Assembly: GCA_012845835.1 (NCBI GenBank)
Contig: JABAKD010000008.1
Location: forward strand, 10,447,709-10,511,708
Reading direction: 5' to 3'
Source of the DNA: Undaria pinnatifida
Taxonomy: Eukaryota; Sar; Phaeophyceae; Laminariales; Alariaceae
DNA length: 64,000 nt
A program made the position numbers and the translations under genes. Of the stretch, positions 34,166 to 44,559 are shown one piece after another (position 1 is the stretch's first letter; each line of letters begins with the position of its first letter). Under the pieces are notes generated by a model. It worked only from the letters and a program-made list of their open reading frames with translations. It was not told the origin of the DNA and did no database searches.

Positions 34166-35336
34166 AGTCAGTCTGTGCGCGGAAACTATAAAACCCGTTT
34201 TTGAGGGGGACAAAATCTGACAGCTGTGGAATGCACCAGTTCATCATTTATATCTTGTGGTATTCATAGTATGACCGATGAGGCGAGGGGGACGGGTATA
34301 GGGGGGATAGGTCGCATAAATGAATATATACAAGGGCTCCGCATGGGCGCCGGCATTGCTTTAAGTAGGGCAGGGCAGCACTTCGACAAGTTAAGGTGTA
34401 GCTGTCCGATTGGACATTCATTGAACTTTCAAGTAATGCCACGAGTTTAATACGAACATGAGATTATGAAGGGCATAATTTGACGGAAGAAAAACGCCAT
34501 ATACAACAAAGAAGGCAAAGATATGCGAAACACACTGCTGTTGTTAAATGCGCCGTCAGGTAAAAGCTGGCGTATATCAAACAAGAGTACCTAAGAGAGT
34601 ATTGAGAACCTGCTTCGCCTCTAGGCGAAACGAAAGAGGACTTGGCATTAATGAAGAGACTGCACTTTTGTCCCCGTGGCAATGGAGGTTCGAAGTCGAC
34701 AGGATGCAAAGTCGGTTTGCATCAAGCGTCGACATGGGGCCATGTCAGCCGGCGAGGTTTTGGAAGAAGAGCTTTGTTTATTACCTGAAGGCTGTCGCAT
34801 TGATTGGTTTGCGTGGTCACGGGCGAGAAGGAAAACGAAGAAGAGGAGAGCTATCTCTCGTTGCGGCGGCGTTGTCTAAGATCGATGCGGGGTGGTTTTG
34901 CTCGTACGGGAGGTTGGCGTAGCGCTCAGTCTCTGTTTTTACTCGGGAAGGCGGGATATATGTATCTGCTGTCTTTGCTTCGCGGTTGCTTTCACGTTGT
35001 CGAAATCGGACTCGTCCCCTCAATAAATAATATCCGGAGTGTCTCTCCCATGACGGCTGCTGACAGTGCCGTGTGTATATTCTACTTACAGACTAAAATA
35101 TTGTTCACTGGTGAGTAGCATTCTTTCGTTTAGGACTATGCGCATAGCGGAAAAGGTTGATGTTTTATGTTTTCATTTCCGACTGAACGTCCAACTGCAG
35201 AAAAAAAAATAGGCGCAGACACTCTAGTATCTTCTTTCAGGATGTACTACTACTGCACCAAAAACAATTAATCTATCAATAGAAGAATGGATACATACAA
35301 ATAAAAAAATCCCGGAAAATAATAGGGGGTGCGGTG
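34166..35336. other. Unrecognised DNA
   Basis: 34166-34260 continues the flank of the hairpin repeat (GCGCGGAAACTATAAAACCC, shared with 40095). Frames at 34548-34922 and 34676-34879 are open but match nothing I know. I do not call a gene. Confidence 0.4.
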
Positions 35337-35712
35337 TGTAGTAATAGGGCTTAGTTTGGGTAAGCTATTGGTTAACCTTTTGCAAGTGGTCAAACGGACT
35401 AATACCCCACTAATGACCTTAACAAATGACGTCGTCGACAGACCACGTTTTTTTTGGGTCGTGGGCTCGATCCCCACCATCCACAACAATAAACTTTTCA
35501 GATTTCCCCCATGTCGAACTTGAAAAATACTCTTTCTGGTATCCCCAGGAAATGAAACGGCTTGGTTATTGACAGAGGTCCGCCGTATATCCGGCCGACC
35601 TGCTATCCCGCCGTTTCAGGGGGGGGAGTGTTATAAGGCTTAGCTTGGGTAAGCTATTGGTTAACCTTTTGCAAGTGGTAAAACGGACTAATACCCCACT
35701 AATTCCTTAACA
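35337..35712 (+). mobile_element. TRIM element copy C, complete
   Basis: A diverged 5' repeat ends CCTTAACA at 35424. The site TGACGTCGTCGACAGACC, GTCGTGGGCTCGATCCCCAC and an AGGGGGGGGAG polypurine tract follow. An intact 84-bp 3' repeat, 35629-35712, begins TGTTATAAGG. Internal region ~204 bp, with no coding capacity. Confidence 0.88.
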
Positions 35713-35739
35713 GTGTGGTAGTAATAATAATACCCACAT

Positions 35740-35858
35740 AGTATATTACAAGTACCAACAATGCAGCTTGCAAAGATGAGTATTGACCCGAAATTCGTCG
35801 AACTCGCTGCTGACGTCCATGATATATTTTTATAAAATAATATGGAGTATACCTTTGC
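35740..35858 (+). repeat. LTA-core repeat, MSIDPK variant
   Basis: AAGTACCAACAATGCAGCTT leads to the ATG at 35776. The 20-codon ORF ends TTTTTATAA (35835) and reads MSIDPKFVELAADVHDIFL. Confidence 0.7.
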
Positions 35859-35859
35859 A

Positions 35860-36215
35860 ACATTTTCCTTTTCTTTTCATGCCATTATTTATTATCCTCG
35901 CACCACTCTCGCGCTCCCTCCCAGTGGTAACTCAGATCCGGGGTCACATAGCGGGCCCTCCTCCTCCCTCCCCACTTCGGCACGCGCCTTCATTTTTTTT
36001 ATCGCGAGAAGAAGTCAGCTTTTCTTCCCTCGTCGACTCGCGTCGAATTGTACCTACCCACGCTGCTAGGCGCTCCGAGCAGTTGATCCTTTTTTTTTCG
36101 TTGCATTTTTGCAAGTAAAGTAAAATTTCATCATGGTGGGAATCGAACTCATCAAGGACAAACAAACGTTAGTAGTATTCGAGGGTAAAACCACTAGACC
36201 ACCGGGGCGACCGGC
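35860..36215 (-). mobile_element. tRNA-headed SINE, family SINE-2
   Basis: The minus-strand head CGCCCCGGTGGTCTAGTGG (A box) and GAGTTCGATTCCCACC (B box) at 36213-36130 resemble a tRNA, but the acceptor stem does not pair, so it is not a tRNA gene. The body has the CTCGCGATAAAAAAAATGAA core seen in SINE-1 and at 16435-16610. The tail end is A/G-rich. Confidence 0.7.
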
Positions 36216-36344
36216 TGACAATTGAATAAAACAAAACAGGATATTTGCATACATTGCCCGAAATTGTAAGATATTACCATGGTTGACGCCGCGTTTCCCA
36301 GAGAGGTTGCCTGTGCAGAGGTGTCAGTCAACATTATTAACTGT

Positions 36345-36408
36345 GATGGAGCCTATCCTATGGAGCCTGTCCTGTGACCACGGACTTGATTATGCGAGTT
36401 GATGTGAG

Positions 36409-36467
<59 letters not shown>

Positions 36468-36468
36468 C
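36345..36468 (-). repeat. Dispersed repeat R with long (AAC)n
   Basis: The reverse of the GGTCACAGGACAGGCTCC block is followed by about 60 bp of AAC repeats (36409-36467), the complement of the TTG lead in other copies. Confidence 0.8.
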
Positions 36469-36839
36469 TGCTGCTGCTCTTGAAGCTCGGAATTTGAAAA
36501 CAGCGTGCCAGGTATAGACTAGTCTATATCGTCGACTATTATTAATTATTGCAGATTATTTACTGCTGTACTGTATGTAGTATCATCGATTGCTCGCGCA
36601 CACGACATGTTGTCAAGAAGATACCTATTACTACCACTACTATAGACTGCTGCTGTGCCATTGATTAGTACGCCACGCGTTGACCCGTTCTCGGAAAAAT
36701 AACTGCCCAGGAATCCAAAATCCAAAATCGTCGCCGCGATTCTCGGATGTGTTTCTTACCTTCCGTACGTAGTACGCGTCCACGACCAGGTATAGGGGAC
36801 GGATAAAGAAGGCGTTGGACAGTCCCTTCGAACAAAGTG

Positions 36840-37070
36840 ATTTGACCGAGAAATCCTACAGCACTGCCCCAACTGAGCTACTAATCACTCAATGAATCAG
36901 TAGCTCAGTCGGTAGTGCTACATAATATGTTAAACCACCAAAATAACCATTCATAATGTCGTCAGCGCGCGCGCTTGAAAAAGACCAATTGAAAGTCGGT
37001 TAGAATCGAACTCACGACACATAGCACTACCCACGGTCACGTGACTCAGTAGCTCATTGGGTTATGCTAA
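36840..37070 (-). repeat. tRNA-like inverted pair, SINE-3 type
   Basis: AGCACTGCCCCAACTGAGCT (36858) and its inverse AGTAGCTCAGTCGGTAGTGC (36899) are A-box-like. On the minus strand GAGTTCGATTCTAACC (near 37010) is B-box-like. The tail ...CGCTGACGACATTATGAATG matches 37196-37235. No cloverleaf closes, so I do not call a tRNA gene. Confidence 0.5.
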
Positions 37071-37195
37071 AAAATCAACCAAACATGTTTTTGAGTTCGT
37101 TAATTAATTGTCACCGACTTCGTAAGAGGGATCTCCCGAGCTATCCCCTCTCCACGTACTACTATAGTTAGTATTAATAGTACTCAGGAGAACAC

Positions 37196-37345
37196 TAACA
37201 ATTATCGTAACCATTCACAATGTCTCCAGCGCGCACGCTCCTGAATACCAAATATGATCTCGGTGAGAATCGTACTCACTGCACATCCTTCGTTGGTTAC
37301 ATAGCACTATTATAGCCACTGAGCCGAAAGAAAACGACACACAGC
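37196..37345 (-). repeat. SINE-3-type tRNA-like repeat, second copy
   Basis: The minus strand reads TTTCGGCTCAGTGGCTATAA (A-box-like), then GTGAGTACGATTCTCACC (B-box-like), then CGCGCTGGAGACATTGTGAA, shared with the preceding copy. Confidence 0.5.
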
Positions 37346-37454
37346 AGTAGTAGTAGCTACGATAGGGCAAGCGCTTGAAGGCGGCCATGAAAAAAACATC
37401 GTCGGGAAGAAATTTAGATTCCAATTTGGAAATGATGCCATTTTGGAAATGTTA

Positions 37455-37530
37455 TCCCTTATATTATAAAAATACTTCAAGGACGTCAGCCGCGAGGTTG
37501 AAGAATTTCGGGTCAATACTCATCTTTGCA
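37455..37530 (-). repeat. LTA-core repeat, MSIDPK variant
   Basis: ORF 37523-37464 on the minus strand, 20 codons, MSIDPKFFNLAADVLEVFL, ending TTTTTATAA. Confidence 0.65.
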
Positions 37531-37839
37531 CCTTATTTATTCGTTCAAGCTCTTCATATGCCAAGATCCAAGAATAGCTCTGGCGTATACCACCCAAAAT
37601 ACAAAAAAAAACGCGCTTCTGTTTGTCTCGCTCAGCGTCTATCCGCGTTCACGTCGAGGTGCGGAACGGATACGGCAGGGCGAGGGGCGTTGGAGCCGCC
37701 CCCCAAAGACGGCGCTCGAACGAAGCTATTTGACCGAGAATTCCAGTTGCCGAGAATCGCATAATGAGGCCGAGACGAAAAAAAGTCCTGACTGAATCCC
37801 CCCCAAAAGGAATGATCATATATATATTTACTCGTATAG

Positions 37840-38268
37840 GGAGTGAAAGCCTCAGGCCCAGATGCTCCTCCTGCCATGGCTCTTGACACCTCTTGCCTGA
37901 TACCACGGCCACCCCCGCTGTAGATCATGGATTCGGGCTCGGTGGGGCCCCTCTGCCACCTTCCAGACGAGGTAAAACCCCGCCGCGAGTCCCACGGCCG
38001 CGGCCGGCTCCGCCCGCCGCCGCGACCCCTGCTCTTGCCGACTCGCCGGTCCGCACGGTGCCACTACCGCCCGACCGCGACCACGCAGAGCCTATATATG
38101 GAGGAGTTCCGCCCACCGCCGCGACCCCTGCTCTTGCCGACTCGCCGGTCCGCACGGTGCCACTACCGCCCGACCGCGACCTCGCAGAGCCTATATGGGA
38201 ACTCCTATCTTACGGCTCACGCCTTCTCCTGGTGACTCGCCGACTGCACATACAAGGCCGTATCTTAA
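37840..38268. mobile_element. Chimeric rearranged Ty3/Gypsy fragment
   Basis: 37840-37918 matches gag of copy 2 in one orientation. From 37919 it matches the pol region of copy 1 (1 to ~480) in the opposite orientation, with a ~100-bp tandem duplication (38008-38107 and 38108-38200). It ends with AAGGCCGTATCTTAACA, the inverse of an LTR start. Confidence 0.7.
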
Positions 38269-38504
38269 CACATATATATATATTTTTTTTATAATATATA
38301 TATATCCCGTAGTAGCCAGCAAGAACAAAAACAAGTAGCAGTAGCCACAATAATACTGACCCGCTTGAAAAAAACAGGCCTTATAGGAAATCCCCCCCCT
38401 GGTGTCGCAGCTTTGGTCTGCTGTACGCCTACAGCACCTATCTGTCATATATGGTATTATTGTACTGTACGCCTATGATATATATATATATATATATCTG
38501 TCTG

Positions 38505-38625
38505 TTATCCTTAATGAGGACACACAACCCGTGATACGCGCGATCGGAGTATCACACGCAGCTTGCAAGGATGAGTTTCGACAACATCTTCGATCTCACA
38601 GCTGGAGTGTATTTTTATTTTTATT
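38505..38625 (+). repeat. LTA-core repeat, MSFDK variant
   Basis: The flank CCTTAATGAGGACACACAAC and GATCGGAGTATCACACGCAG lead to an ATG at 38571 (MSFDNIFDLTAGVYFYF). The frame continues into unrelated DNA. Confidence 0.7.
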
Positions 38626-39107
38626 ATATCTGTCTGTCATTCAGTACACATAACACAGCCGACATGAAAACCAAAGGTATTAGACTATACAGTAGTAACA
38701 CGTGGTAAAAAATAAGACAAGCCAGTCTGATATTTACGGGAGAACAAGAAATCCGTGAGACATATGTAAAACATTGAAGAGGGCGTAGAAACGCAACCCT
38801 CGCCAAGATCAGAAAAACCCATCCCGGGTCATGACAGTATTGATGTTTCTTATTTATAACACGTACCTCGTAGGTGTGCTGTACACTGCGTACTACCAGG
38901 AGGGTATAGCTGTTATAATAATGATAGTACTTACTGCTGCATTGTTGCGTGGCGGCTAATGTAGTGGTGACATGCACACACCTGGCTACCACCCCCCTGT
39001 CAAATCTGTGTTTATATATAATCTGCAGTAGCACGAGTTGTAGACCCGTGTGGGTGGGGTATCTGCAGAGTACCACGAAACTGCACGGTGGGTGGGATAA
39101 TTAATCT

Positions 39108-39181
39108 GAAGCCCGCCGTGCAATGCCGGCATACCTGGTATGCTGAAGCCCGCCGTGCAATGCCGGCATACCTGGTATGCA
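39108..39181 (+). repeat. 38-bp direct duplication
   Basis: Two adjacent copies of TGAAGCCCGCCGTGCAATGC...ATACCTGGTATGC. Confidence 0.9.
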
Positions 39182-39419
39182 GAGCTTGCCACCTCTTCTT
39201 ACACCAGGGGTGGGGGGGAAGATTCGACGAAAAGATAGAAGCATTCGTTCGTTGGTGGCAAATAAATACTTTTTTCGTCGGATTGTTTCGTTGTTGGTCA
39301 CAACAGACACGACCATAAGGCTACAATTAGGGTTGTATACCAACCCAAAAACGGGATTGATATGACACTTGATGTTTTGGACGGAATCGGCGTGATCTTA
39401 TCGTATGATATGTTGATAC

Positions 39420-39520
39420 TTTATAAAAAATATTTCAAGGGCGTCAGCCGTGAGTTCGGCGAATTTTGGGTCAATACTCATCTTTGCGAGCTGCGTTGTT
39501 GGTACTTGTAAGGATATTAT
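39420..39520 (-). repeat. LTA-core repeat, MSIDPK variant
   Basis: Minus-strand ATG at 39481: MSIDPKFAELTADALEIFF. Flanked by inverted TATGTTGATA / TATCAACATA (39408 and 39522 areas), possibly its termini. Confidence 0.65.
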
Positions 39521-39899
39521 CAACATATACATATCGTGATACATCATCGATGTATCAGGTTATCATGACATCTTAATATTTTTGGAAGGCCTCAACCAGC
39601 GCAAGACAGAGCCCCTATAAAGTTGAAATTTCACGATGAGTCAAATCACCGCACACGCGCAGGCATACGTGCGTCCGCAGCAGTGATGACATGTGTTCAA
39701 TTGGCAATCACCCCTCTGAAATAACTTATTTTGCTGCAGCCTGTGTCAGGTATAAGAGGCACAGCAGCATGTCTACGCGAAATAAATGCACACTCACTCG
39801 CATCCGTGTGTGGTTGTACTATGCGCCTCTTCTTCTTCTGGGTAGTTTATTATACTTATTAATAGTATCGTTTTGTCGACCGACTACGTCCATAAAATA

Positions 39900-40230
39900 T
39901 CATAAAAATAAAAATACACTCCAGCTATGAGATCGAAGATTTTGTCGAAAATCATCTTTGCAAGCTGGGTGTGATACTCCGATCGCGCGTATTACGGGTT
40001 GTGTGTCCTCATTAAGGATATAGGTCGGCGACTCCCCTTGGAACTACAGCAATGTGGCTTGTACCTGGGTCAACGGGGTGATGTTAGTCAGTCTGTGCGC
40101 GGAAACTATGAATCCCTTTTTTGAGGGGGACAAAATCTGTCAGTTGTGGAAGGAAATGCATCAGTTTATCAAGTGTATCCTGTATATCGTACAACCAGTG
40201 AGGAGGGGGCGAGGTTTTCGAAGGGGTAGG
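39900..40230 (-). repeat. LTA-core repeat, MSFDK variant with long flank
   Basis: Minus-strand ATG at 39955 (MIFDKIFDLIAGVYF). The downstream plus-strand flank to GGGGACAAAATCTGTCAG matches 34100-34240, so this subfamily is several hundred bp long. Confidence 0.65.
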
Positions 40231-40800
40231 GGGGTTTGGGGGGGGGGGGTTCGGGGGGGTTCGGGGGGGGGAGGGGGGGGGAGGGGGGGGGAAGGGAGGC
40301 AATTTTCAACAGCTTTAGGTCGCATAGATGTAGGCGCTTGCTTTATGCGTGGTGCTAGGTCTAGGCGATGGTGCGGGTGGTGGGAAAGGAGGGGGTGTTG
40401 AGGGGGGGGGGGGGGTGAATTGGAGCTACGGCATGGATGGCTAGAAATATACTGAGGTGATATTAACTGCCTGGTAGTGTTTATTACTCTGGCATATTTT
40501 GATTTTTAGGTGGGGCGTTAGAACAAGAGGGGGCGGGAGGGAAAGGATGGGGGGGGGGGGGGGGAAATTAATTGGAGCTACGGCATGGATGCCTTGAAAG
40601 ATAATGAGGTGATATCAGCTTTCTGGTAGTGTTTATTACTCTGGCAGATTTTGATTTTAGGTGGGGCGTTTGAACAAGAGGGATTGGGGGGGGGGGGGGG
40701 GGGCATCGGGCGGGACAACTTAACATGTGCGCGGAAACTATCAATCCTTTAAGGGGACAAATCTGACGGTTGTAGCAGGAATGCATCAGTTTACATCGCC
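40200..40800. repeat. G-run-rich DNA with a ~150-bp tandem duplication
   Basis: Several long G runs (40237, 40397, 40551, 40687 areas). Two copies of a unit with TTGGAGCTACGGCATGGATG...GGTAGTGTTTATTACTCTGG lie at about 40418-40530 and 40568-40685. A partial third is near 40795. Confidence 0.8.
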
Positions 40801-41164
40801 TGCCTGGTATTGTTTATCATTCTAGCAAATTTGATGTTAGGTGTGGTATACAAAGCATTTTTTAGGTGTGGTATACAATGTGTTGTAGCCTCGTGGTGTG
40901 TTATTGTACATGGATTGCATAGATAGAACATTTCAGTCGATAGGTGTAACCATGTAGTCACCATGCTTTTACCGCGCTGATGTGGGGCTCTGAGGTCGCT
41001 ATTTATAAGACAGAGATACATATTGCAAATACATGGACGCGGCTGACTAACAAACTCTGTACGGCACGATCGTCGAGTGGTATCACACAAACCCAGCCCA
41101 CCATAAGTAGACACGTGAAACTCATGAACACACACATACATACATACTCCATACTTTTATACGC

Positions 41165-41310
41165 AGTATATATTAAAAAAATGAAAAATACACTTCAGCT
41201 GTGAGATCAACTAAAAAGGTTTTTTATCAAAACTCAGCTTTGCAAGCTGCGTGTGATACCTCGATCGCGCGTGTTTCGGGGTGTGTATACCTTCGTGAAG
41301 GGTACAGGTC
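41165..41310 (-). repeat. LTA-core repeat, degenerate
   Basis: It resembles the 9545 copy, but the start codon is changed (CTG) and an early stop follows. The flank CGATCGCGCGTG and GCAAGCTGCGTGTGATAC is retained. Confidence 0.6.
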
Positions 41311-42134
41311 GGTGATATTTAAACCTCTTATATATAAGATTGCGTGCGGCGTGTATCAGCTCTTTGCTGGTGTACGCTCGTAGGCTCGCTTTCGGATGAC
41401 CCGATGAAGACACAGCCTATATGATTTGAGGCAAACGAAGGCCACCGTTAGGTGAGCCTGTGAGAGAAGATCTCCAAAAACGGAAGAGAAGATGATGATG
41501 TTGGTCGGCGACCGCAAGCCGATATGTTGATTAATTGACTTACTTTGCTCAGCAGGTGAAAGCTAGTGGTGAGCAATGTTCAGATATAGAGATCGTAGGT
41601 GTAGATGTGTAGATGTGTAGATGTGGAGTGACCACGTGAGGGGCGTGCGCGTGGTGCGCTGGTCGTAGCCCAAAGACATAGATACCTTCAGCGTCCGGTA
41701 CGAACAAAAACAAAAACAAGCCATGACCTTGAGAAAACAAAAGACCCCAATAGAAGATCCAACAGCCTTGTTGTTTAACAACTCGTATCTCAGGGTATGT
41801 GATCATGACCCTTCGTAGCCTACCTTCTTACTTCAGCAACAACTCGTGTCTTGAATATCTTGCTACCGGTTCCAAGAGGGATACCGAAGACTCTCCCTCT
41901 CAACGTGTACGAGTACGTACTACATGTACCAGGTATCGGATACAATTAGCATGTAAACTGCTGTGTATCATGTATCCAAGATGTTCCCGCTGAGACTTTT
42001 GCTTGCTACATACTGCATCGATAAACGACAACTACCAGACTGGAAGCTGTCTGTCGTACTAGCAACTTGCAATGTATACCAGGTGGCTTTAAGTGCTATC
42101 AAGTAACGACACGATGGATACTGACAAGTAGCAT
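41311..42134. other. Unrecognised intergenic DNA
   Basis: No supported gene. It has TACCAGGT words near 41929 and 42075 and short GATGTGTAGATGTG repeats near 41600. Confidence 0.4.
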
Positions 42135-42935
42135 ATCTAATATCACACACCTGTATTGATCGAATGAAGATAGCCAGACGGTTAGTAGAGGTGTGGGAGT
42201 GGGTTTTGAGGAGCCGCATCTTCGACTCATGGTCTAGTTCGTAGAACCGGATTTTCCCCGAATTTCCCATATTTCTGCATATGCGACTCATTAGGGTGGG
42301 CTAGTGTTAAGATACGGCCTCGAAAGGCCTGTAGGTATCCGAATTCGAGATCATTTGGATGGGTTTCGTATGATAAGGTTGGCGTTTTATATTCGGGAAA
42401 GTTAGGAAGTAGATCGGAGGCACGTGCCTCCGATCTCAGAAGCTATCCCGGGCTCTGGTGGAAACGAATAAAGCTACATCTCTACGAAGGAACGAAAGTG
42501 AGTACTCTCCGAGGACCTGCTCAATTGGCAGACCTGCAGGGGGCACTCTGTGTCCCCCACCTTTAATTTAACACGAGTGAGATCTGGCGTTCTGCATCAG
42601 GCGTCGGGCGGTGCACACTTGATCCTAAAGCTCTTCGAACGCCCATCTCACACACTACCTGGGAATACACAAACTAAAGCGTGGATCCAAAAACGCCAGA
42701 CCCCTGCACTCCTACAGATGGAAGCTCTTGCGCAAGTACTGCACGATCAAAGGTGCGTGTCGCCGAATAGCCGATTGTTTTTGCTAAATCCAGAGAGCCT
42801 CCGCGGTCATTTTCGGGGTGGAGCACCCGCAGGCCACAAATGTTAGCTCTCCTGTGTAAAGGCGTTGGGGAGAGTCGGAATTCATGTCGTGAAAACCACG
42901 GAACAACTTCCTCCGTAATTCAAGAAAATTGAAGT
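42135..42935 (-). repeat. Dispersed repeat U interrupted by an LTR fragment
   Basis: 42135-42170 and 42574-42935 together are the inverse of 8755-9200. The gap is filled by the Ty3 3' end at 42172-42573. The uninterrupted copy gives the pre-insertion state, except that about 10 bp (CCGACGAGTG) differ at the junction. Confidence 0.75.
42172..42573 (+). mobile_element. Ty3-type 3' fragment with LTR (subfamily 2)
   Basis: About 130 bp of internal 3' DNA, including the antisense MSRICRN reading, precedes a 269-bp LTR at 42305-42573 (TGTTAAGATACGG to TTTAATTTAACA). The LTR is a diverged relative of that at 3570-3842 and the same subfamily as 52452-52720. Confidence 0.85.
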
Positions 42936-42961
42936 ATTAATATTTGAATGTTAACCGGGAG

Positions 42962-43593
42962 TACAGCACACTACAGCACACTACAGCACACTACAGCACA
43001 CTACAGCACACTACAGCACACTACAGCACACTACAGCACACTACAGCACACTACAGCACACTACAGCACACTACAGCACACTACAGCACACTACAGCACA
43101 CTACAGCACACTACAGCACACTACAGCACACTACAGCACAACTACAGCACACTACAGCACACTACAGCACACTACAGCACACTACAGCACACTACAGCAC
43201 ACTACAGCACACTACAGCACACTACAGCACACTACAGCACACTACAGCACACTACAGCACACTACAGCACACTACAGCACACTACAGCACACTACAGCAC
43301 ACTACAGCACACTACAGCACACTACAGCACACTACAGCACACTACAGCACACTACAGCACACTACAGCACACTACAGCACACTACAGCACACTACAGCAC
43401 ACTACAGCACACTACAGCACACTACAGCACACTACAGCACACTACAGCACACTACAGCACACTACACTACAGCACACTACAGCACACTACAGCACACTAC
43501 AGCACACTACAGCACACTACAGCACACTACAGCACACTACAGCACACTACAGCACACTACAGCACACTACAGCACACTACAGCACACTACAGC
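42962..43593. repeat. 10-bp satellite (CTACAGCACA)n
   Basis: About 63 near-perfect units with one extra base at 43140 and one short unit near 43465. The adjacent 119-bp units contain one or two of these decamers, so the satellite probably grew from them. Confidence 0.97.
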
Positions 43594-44215
43594 AAACAAG
43601 AAATTCCCGGATGGGTCGATTCCTCCGAAGTATTTATTAGACTATATTGTACGACGATTAGCACGATTTCTACAACGACGTACAGCACTTAACCCCTACA
43701 GCACACTACAGCAAACAAGAAATTCCCGGATGGGTCGATTCCTCCGAAGTATTTATTAGACTATATTGTACGACGATTAACACGATTTCTACAACGACGT
43801 ACAACCCTTAACCCCTACAGCACACTACAGCAAACAAGAAATTCCCGGATGGGTCGATTCCTCCGAAGTATTCATTAGACTATATTGTACGACGATTAGC
43901 ACGATTTCTACAACGACGTACAACCCTTAACCCCTACAGCACACTACAGCAAACAAGCAATTCCCGGATGGGTCGATTCCTCCGAAGTATTTTATAACTA
44001 ATTTTCAAGGACGTCAGCCGTGAGTTTGACGAATTTCAGGTCAATACTCATAATATTTGCAAGCTGCGTTGTTGGTGCTCGTAATATACTATATGAGTGA
44101 GTTTTGATTGGGAGGTGTCTTATTTTTTGTCCACTATAATGGTAAGTATTTGTTTTATTGTACGACGATTAACACGATGTCTACAACGACGTACAACCCT
44201 TAACCCTGTAACTTA
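43594..44215. repeat. 119-bp tandem repeat with an insertion
   Basis: AAACAAG unit starts at 43594, 43713, 43832 and 43951, a constant 119-bp period. The last unit is split by a 151-bp insertion and resumes at about 44152 (TGTACGACGATTAACACGAT). Confidence 0.93.
43993..44143 (-). mobile_element. Insertion carrying an LTA-core repeat, 8-bp duplication
   Basis: Flanked by AAGTATTT at 43985-43992 and 44144-44151; the uninterrupted unit has AAGTATTT once. It contains minus-strand ORF 44051-43998, MSIDLKFVKLTADVLEN. The 8-bp duplication is the size made by hAT transposases. The ends are not clearly inverted repeats. Confidence 0.65.
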
Positions 44216-44271
44216 TCCTTTCATTTGCATGCGATAACTCGCACTTGGCACTTGGCGCCCTACAGAATTAT

Positions 44272-44553
44272 CTACCAGATGTTATGTTTCATGCTTTCGT
44301 GCAGAAACATGGTGTCTGTTAGCCGCTCCCCACCCAGGCGGTTCCGGTGCTTCATGACCACAACTCATGCTACTGAGAAAATACGCTCGGACGCAGCAGA
44401 AGTAGCTTGAACCGCAACGTACTTGCGACCTAGCCTGGTGACTGGTGATGCTACTTGGTTGGGCCGCATAAAAATAGCGTTACATGACGCAAACGCCTCT
44501 TTTGTGTCTGAAAATATCAACTTGTCACGGAATTTTACTTGATGATATACCAT
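44272..44553 (-). pseudogene. hAT transposase C-terminal dimerisation fragment
   Basis: The minus frame reads YVAVQATSAASERIFSVA, then a TGA, then VVVMKHRNRLGGERLTDTMF and ends KHNIW before TAG. A-T-S-A-A-S-E-R-x-F-S and K-x-R-N-R-L are hallmarks of the hAT C-terminal domain. One in-frame stop and no catalytic part remain, so it is a relic. Confidence 0.8.
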
Positions 44554-44559
44554 GACAAT

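Noticed and set aside
34548-34922. A 124-residue protein-coding gene
   Set aside because: No recognisable domain, overlapping competing frames and repeats on both sides. Evidence is too weak to call.
36130-36215. A tRNA gene
   Set aside because: A and B boxes are present, but the acceptor arms do not pair and a SINE body follows. It is read as a SINE head.
36840-37070. One or two tRNA genes
   Set aside because: A-box words are arranged as an inverted pair and no cloverleaf can be closed. The downstream sequence is repeated at 37196.
40054-40401. A Gly-rich 115-residue protein
   Set aside because: Created by G runs. The first half is the flank of a dispersed repeat.
42944-43759. A 271-residue repeat protein
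   Set aside because: The 10-bp satellite reads openly in all frames because the unit has no stop. No start context or conserved domain.
43594-43995. CRISPR-like array
   Set aside because: Whole 119-bp units are identical and there are no variable spacers. The genome is eukaryotic.
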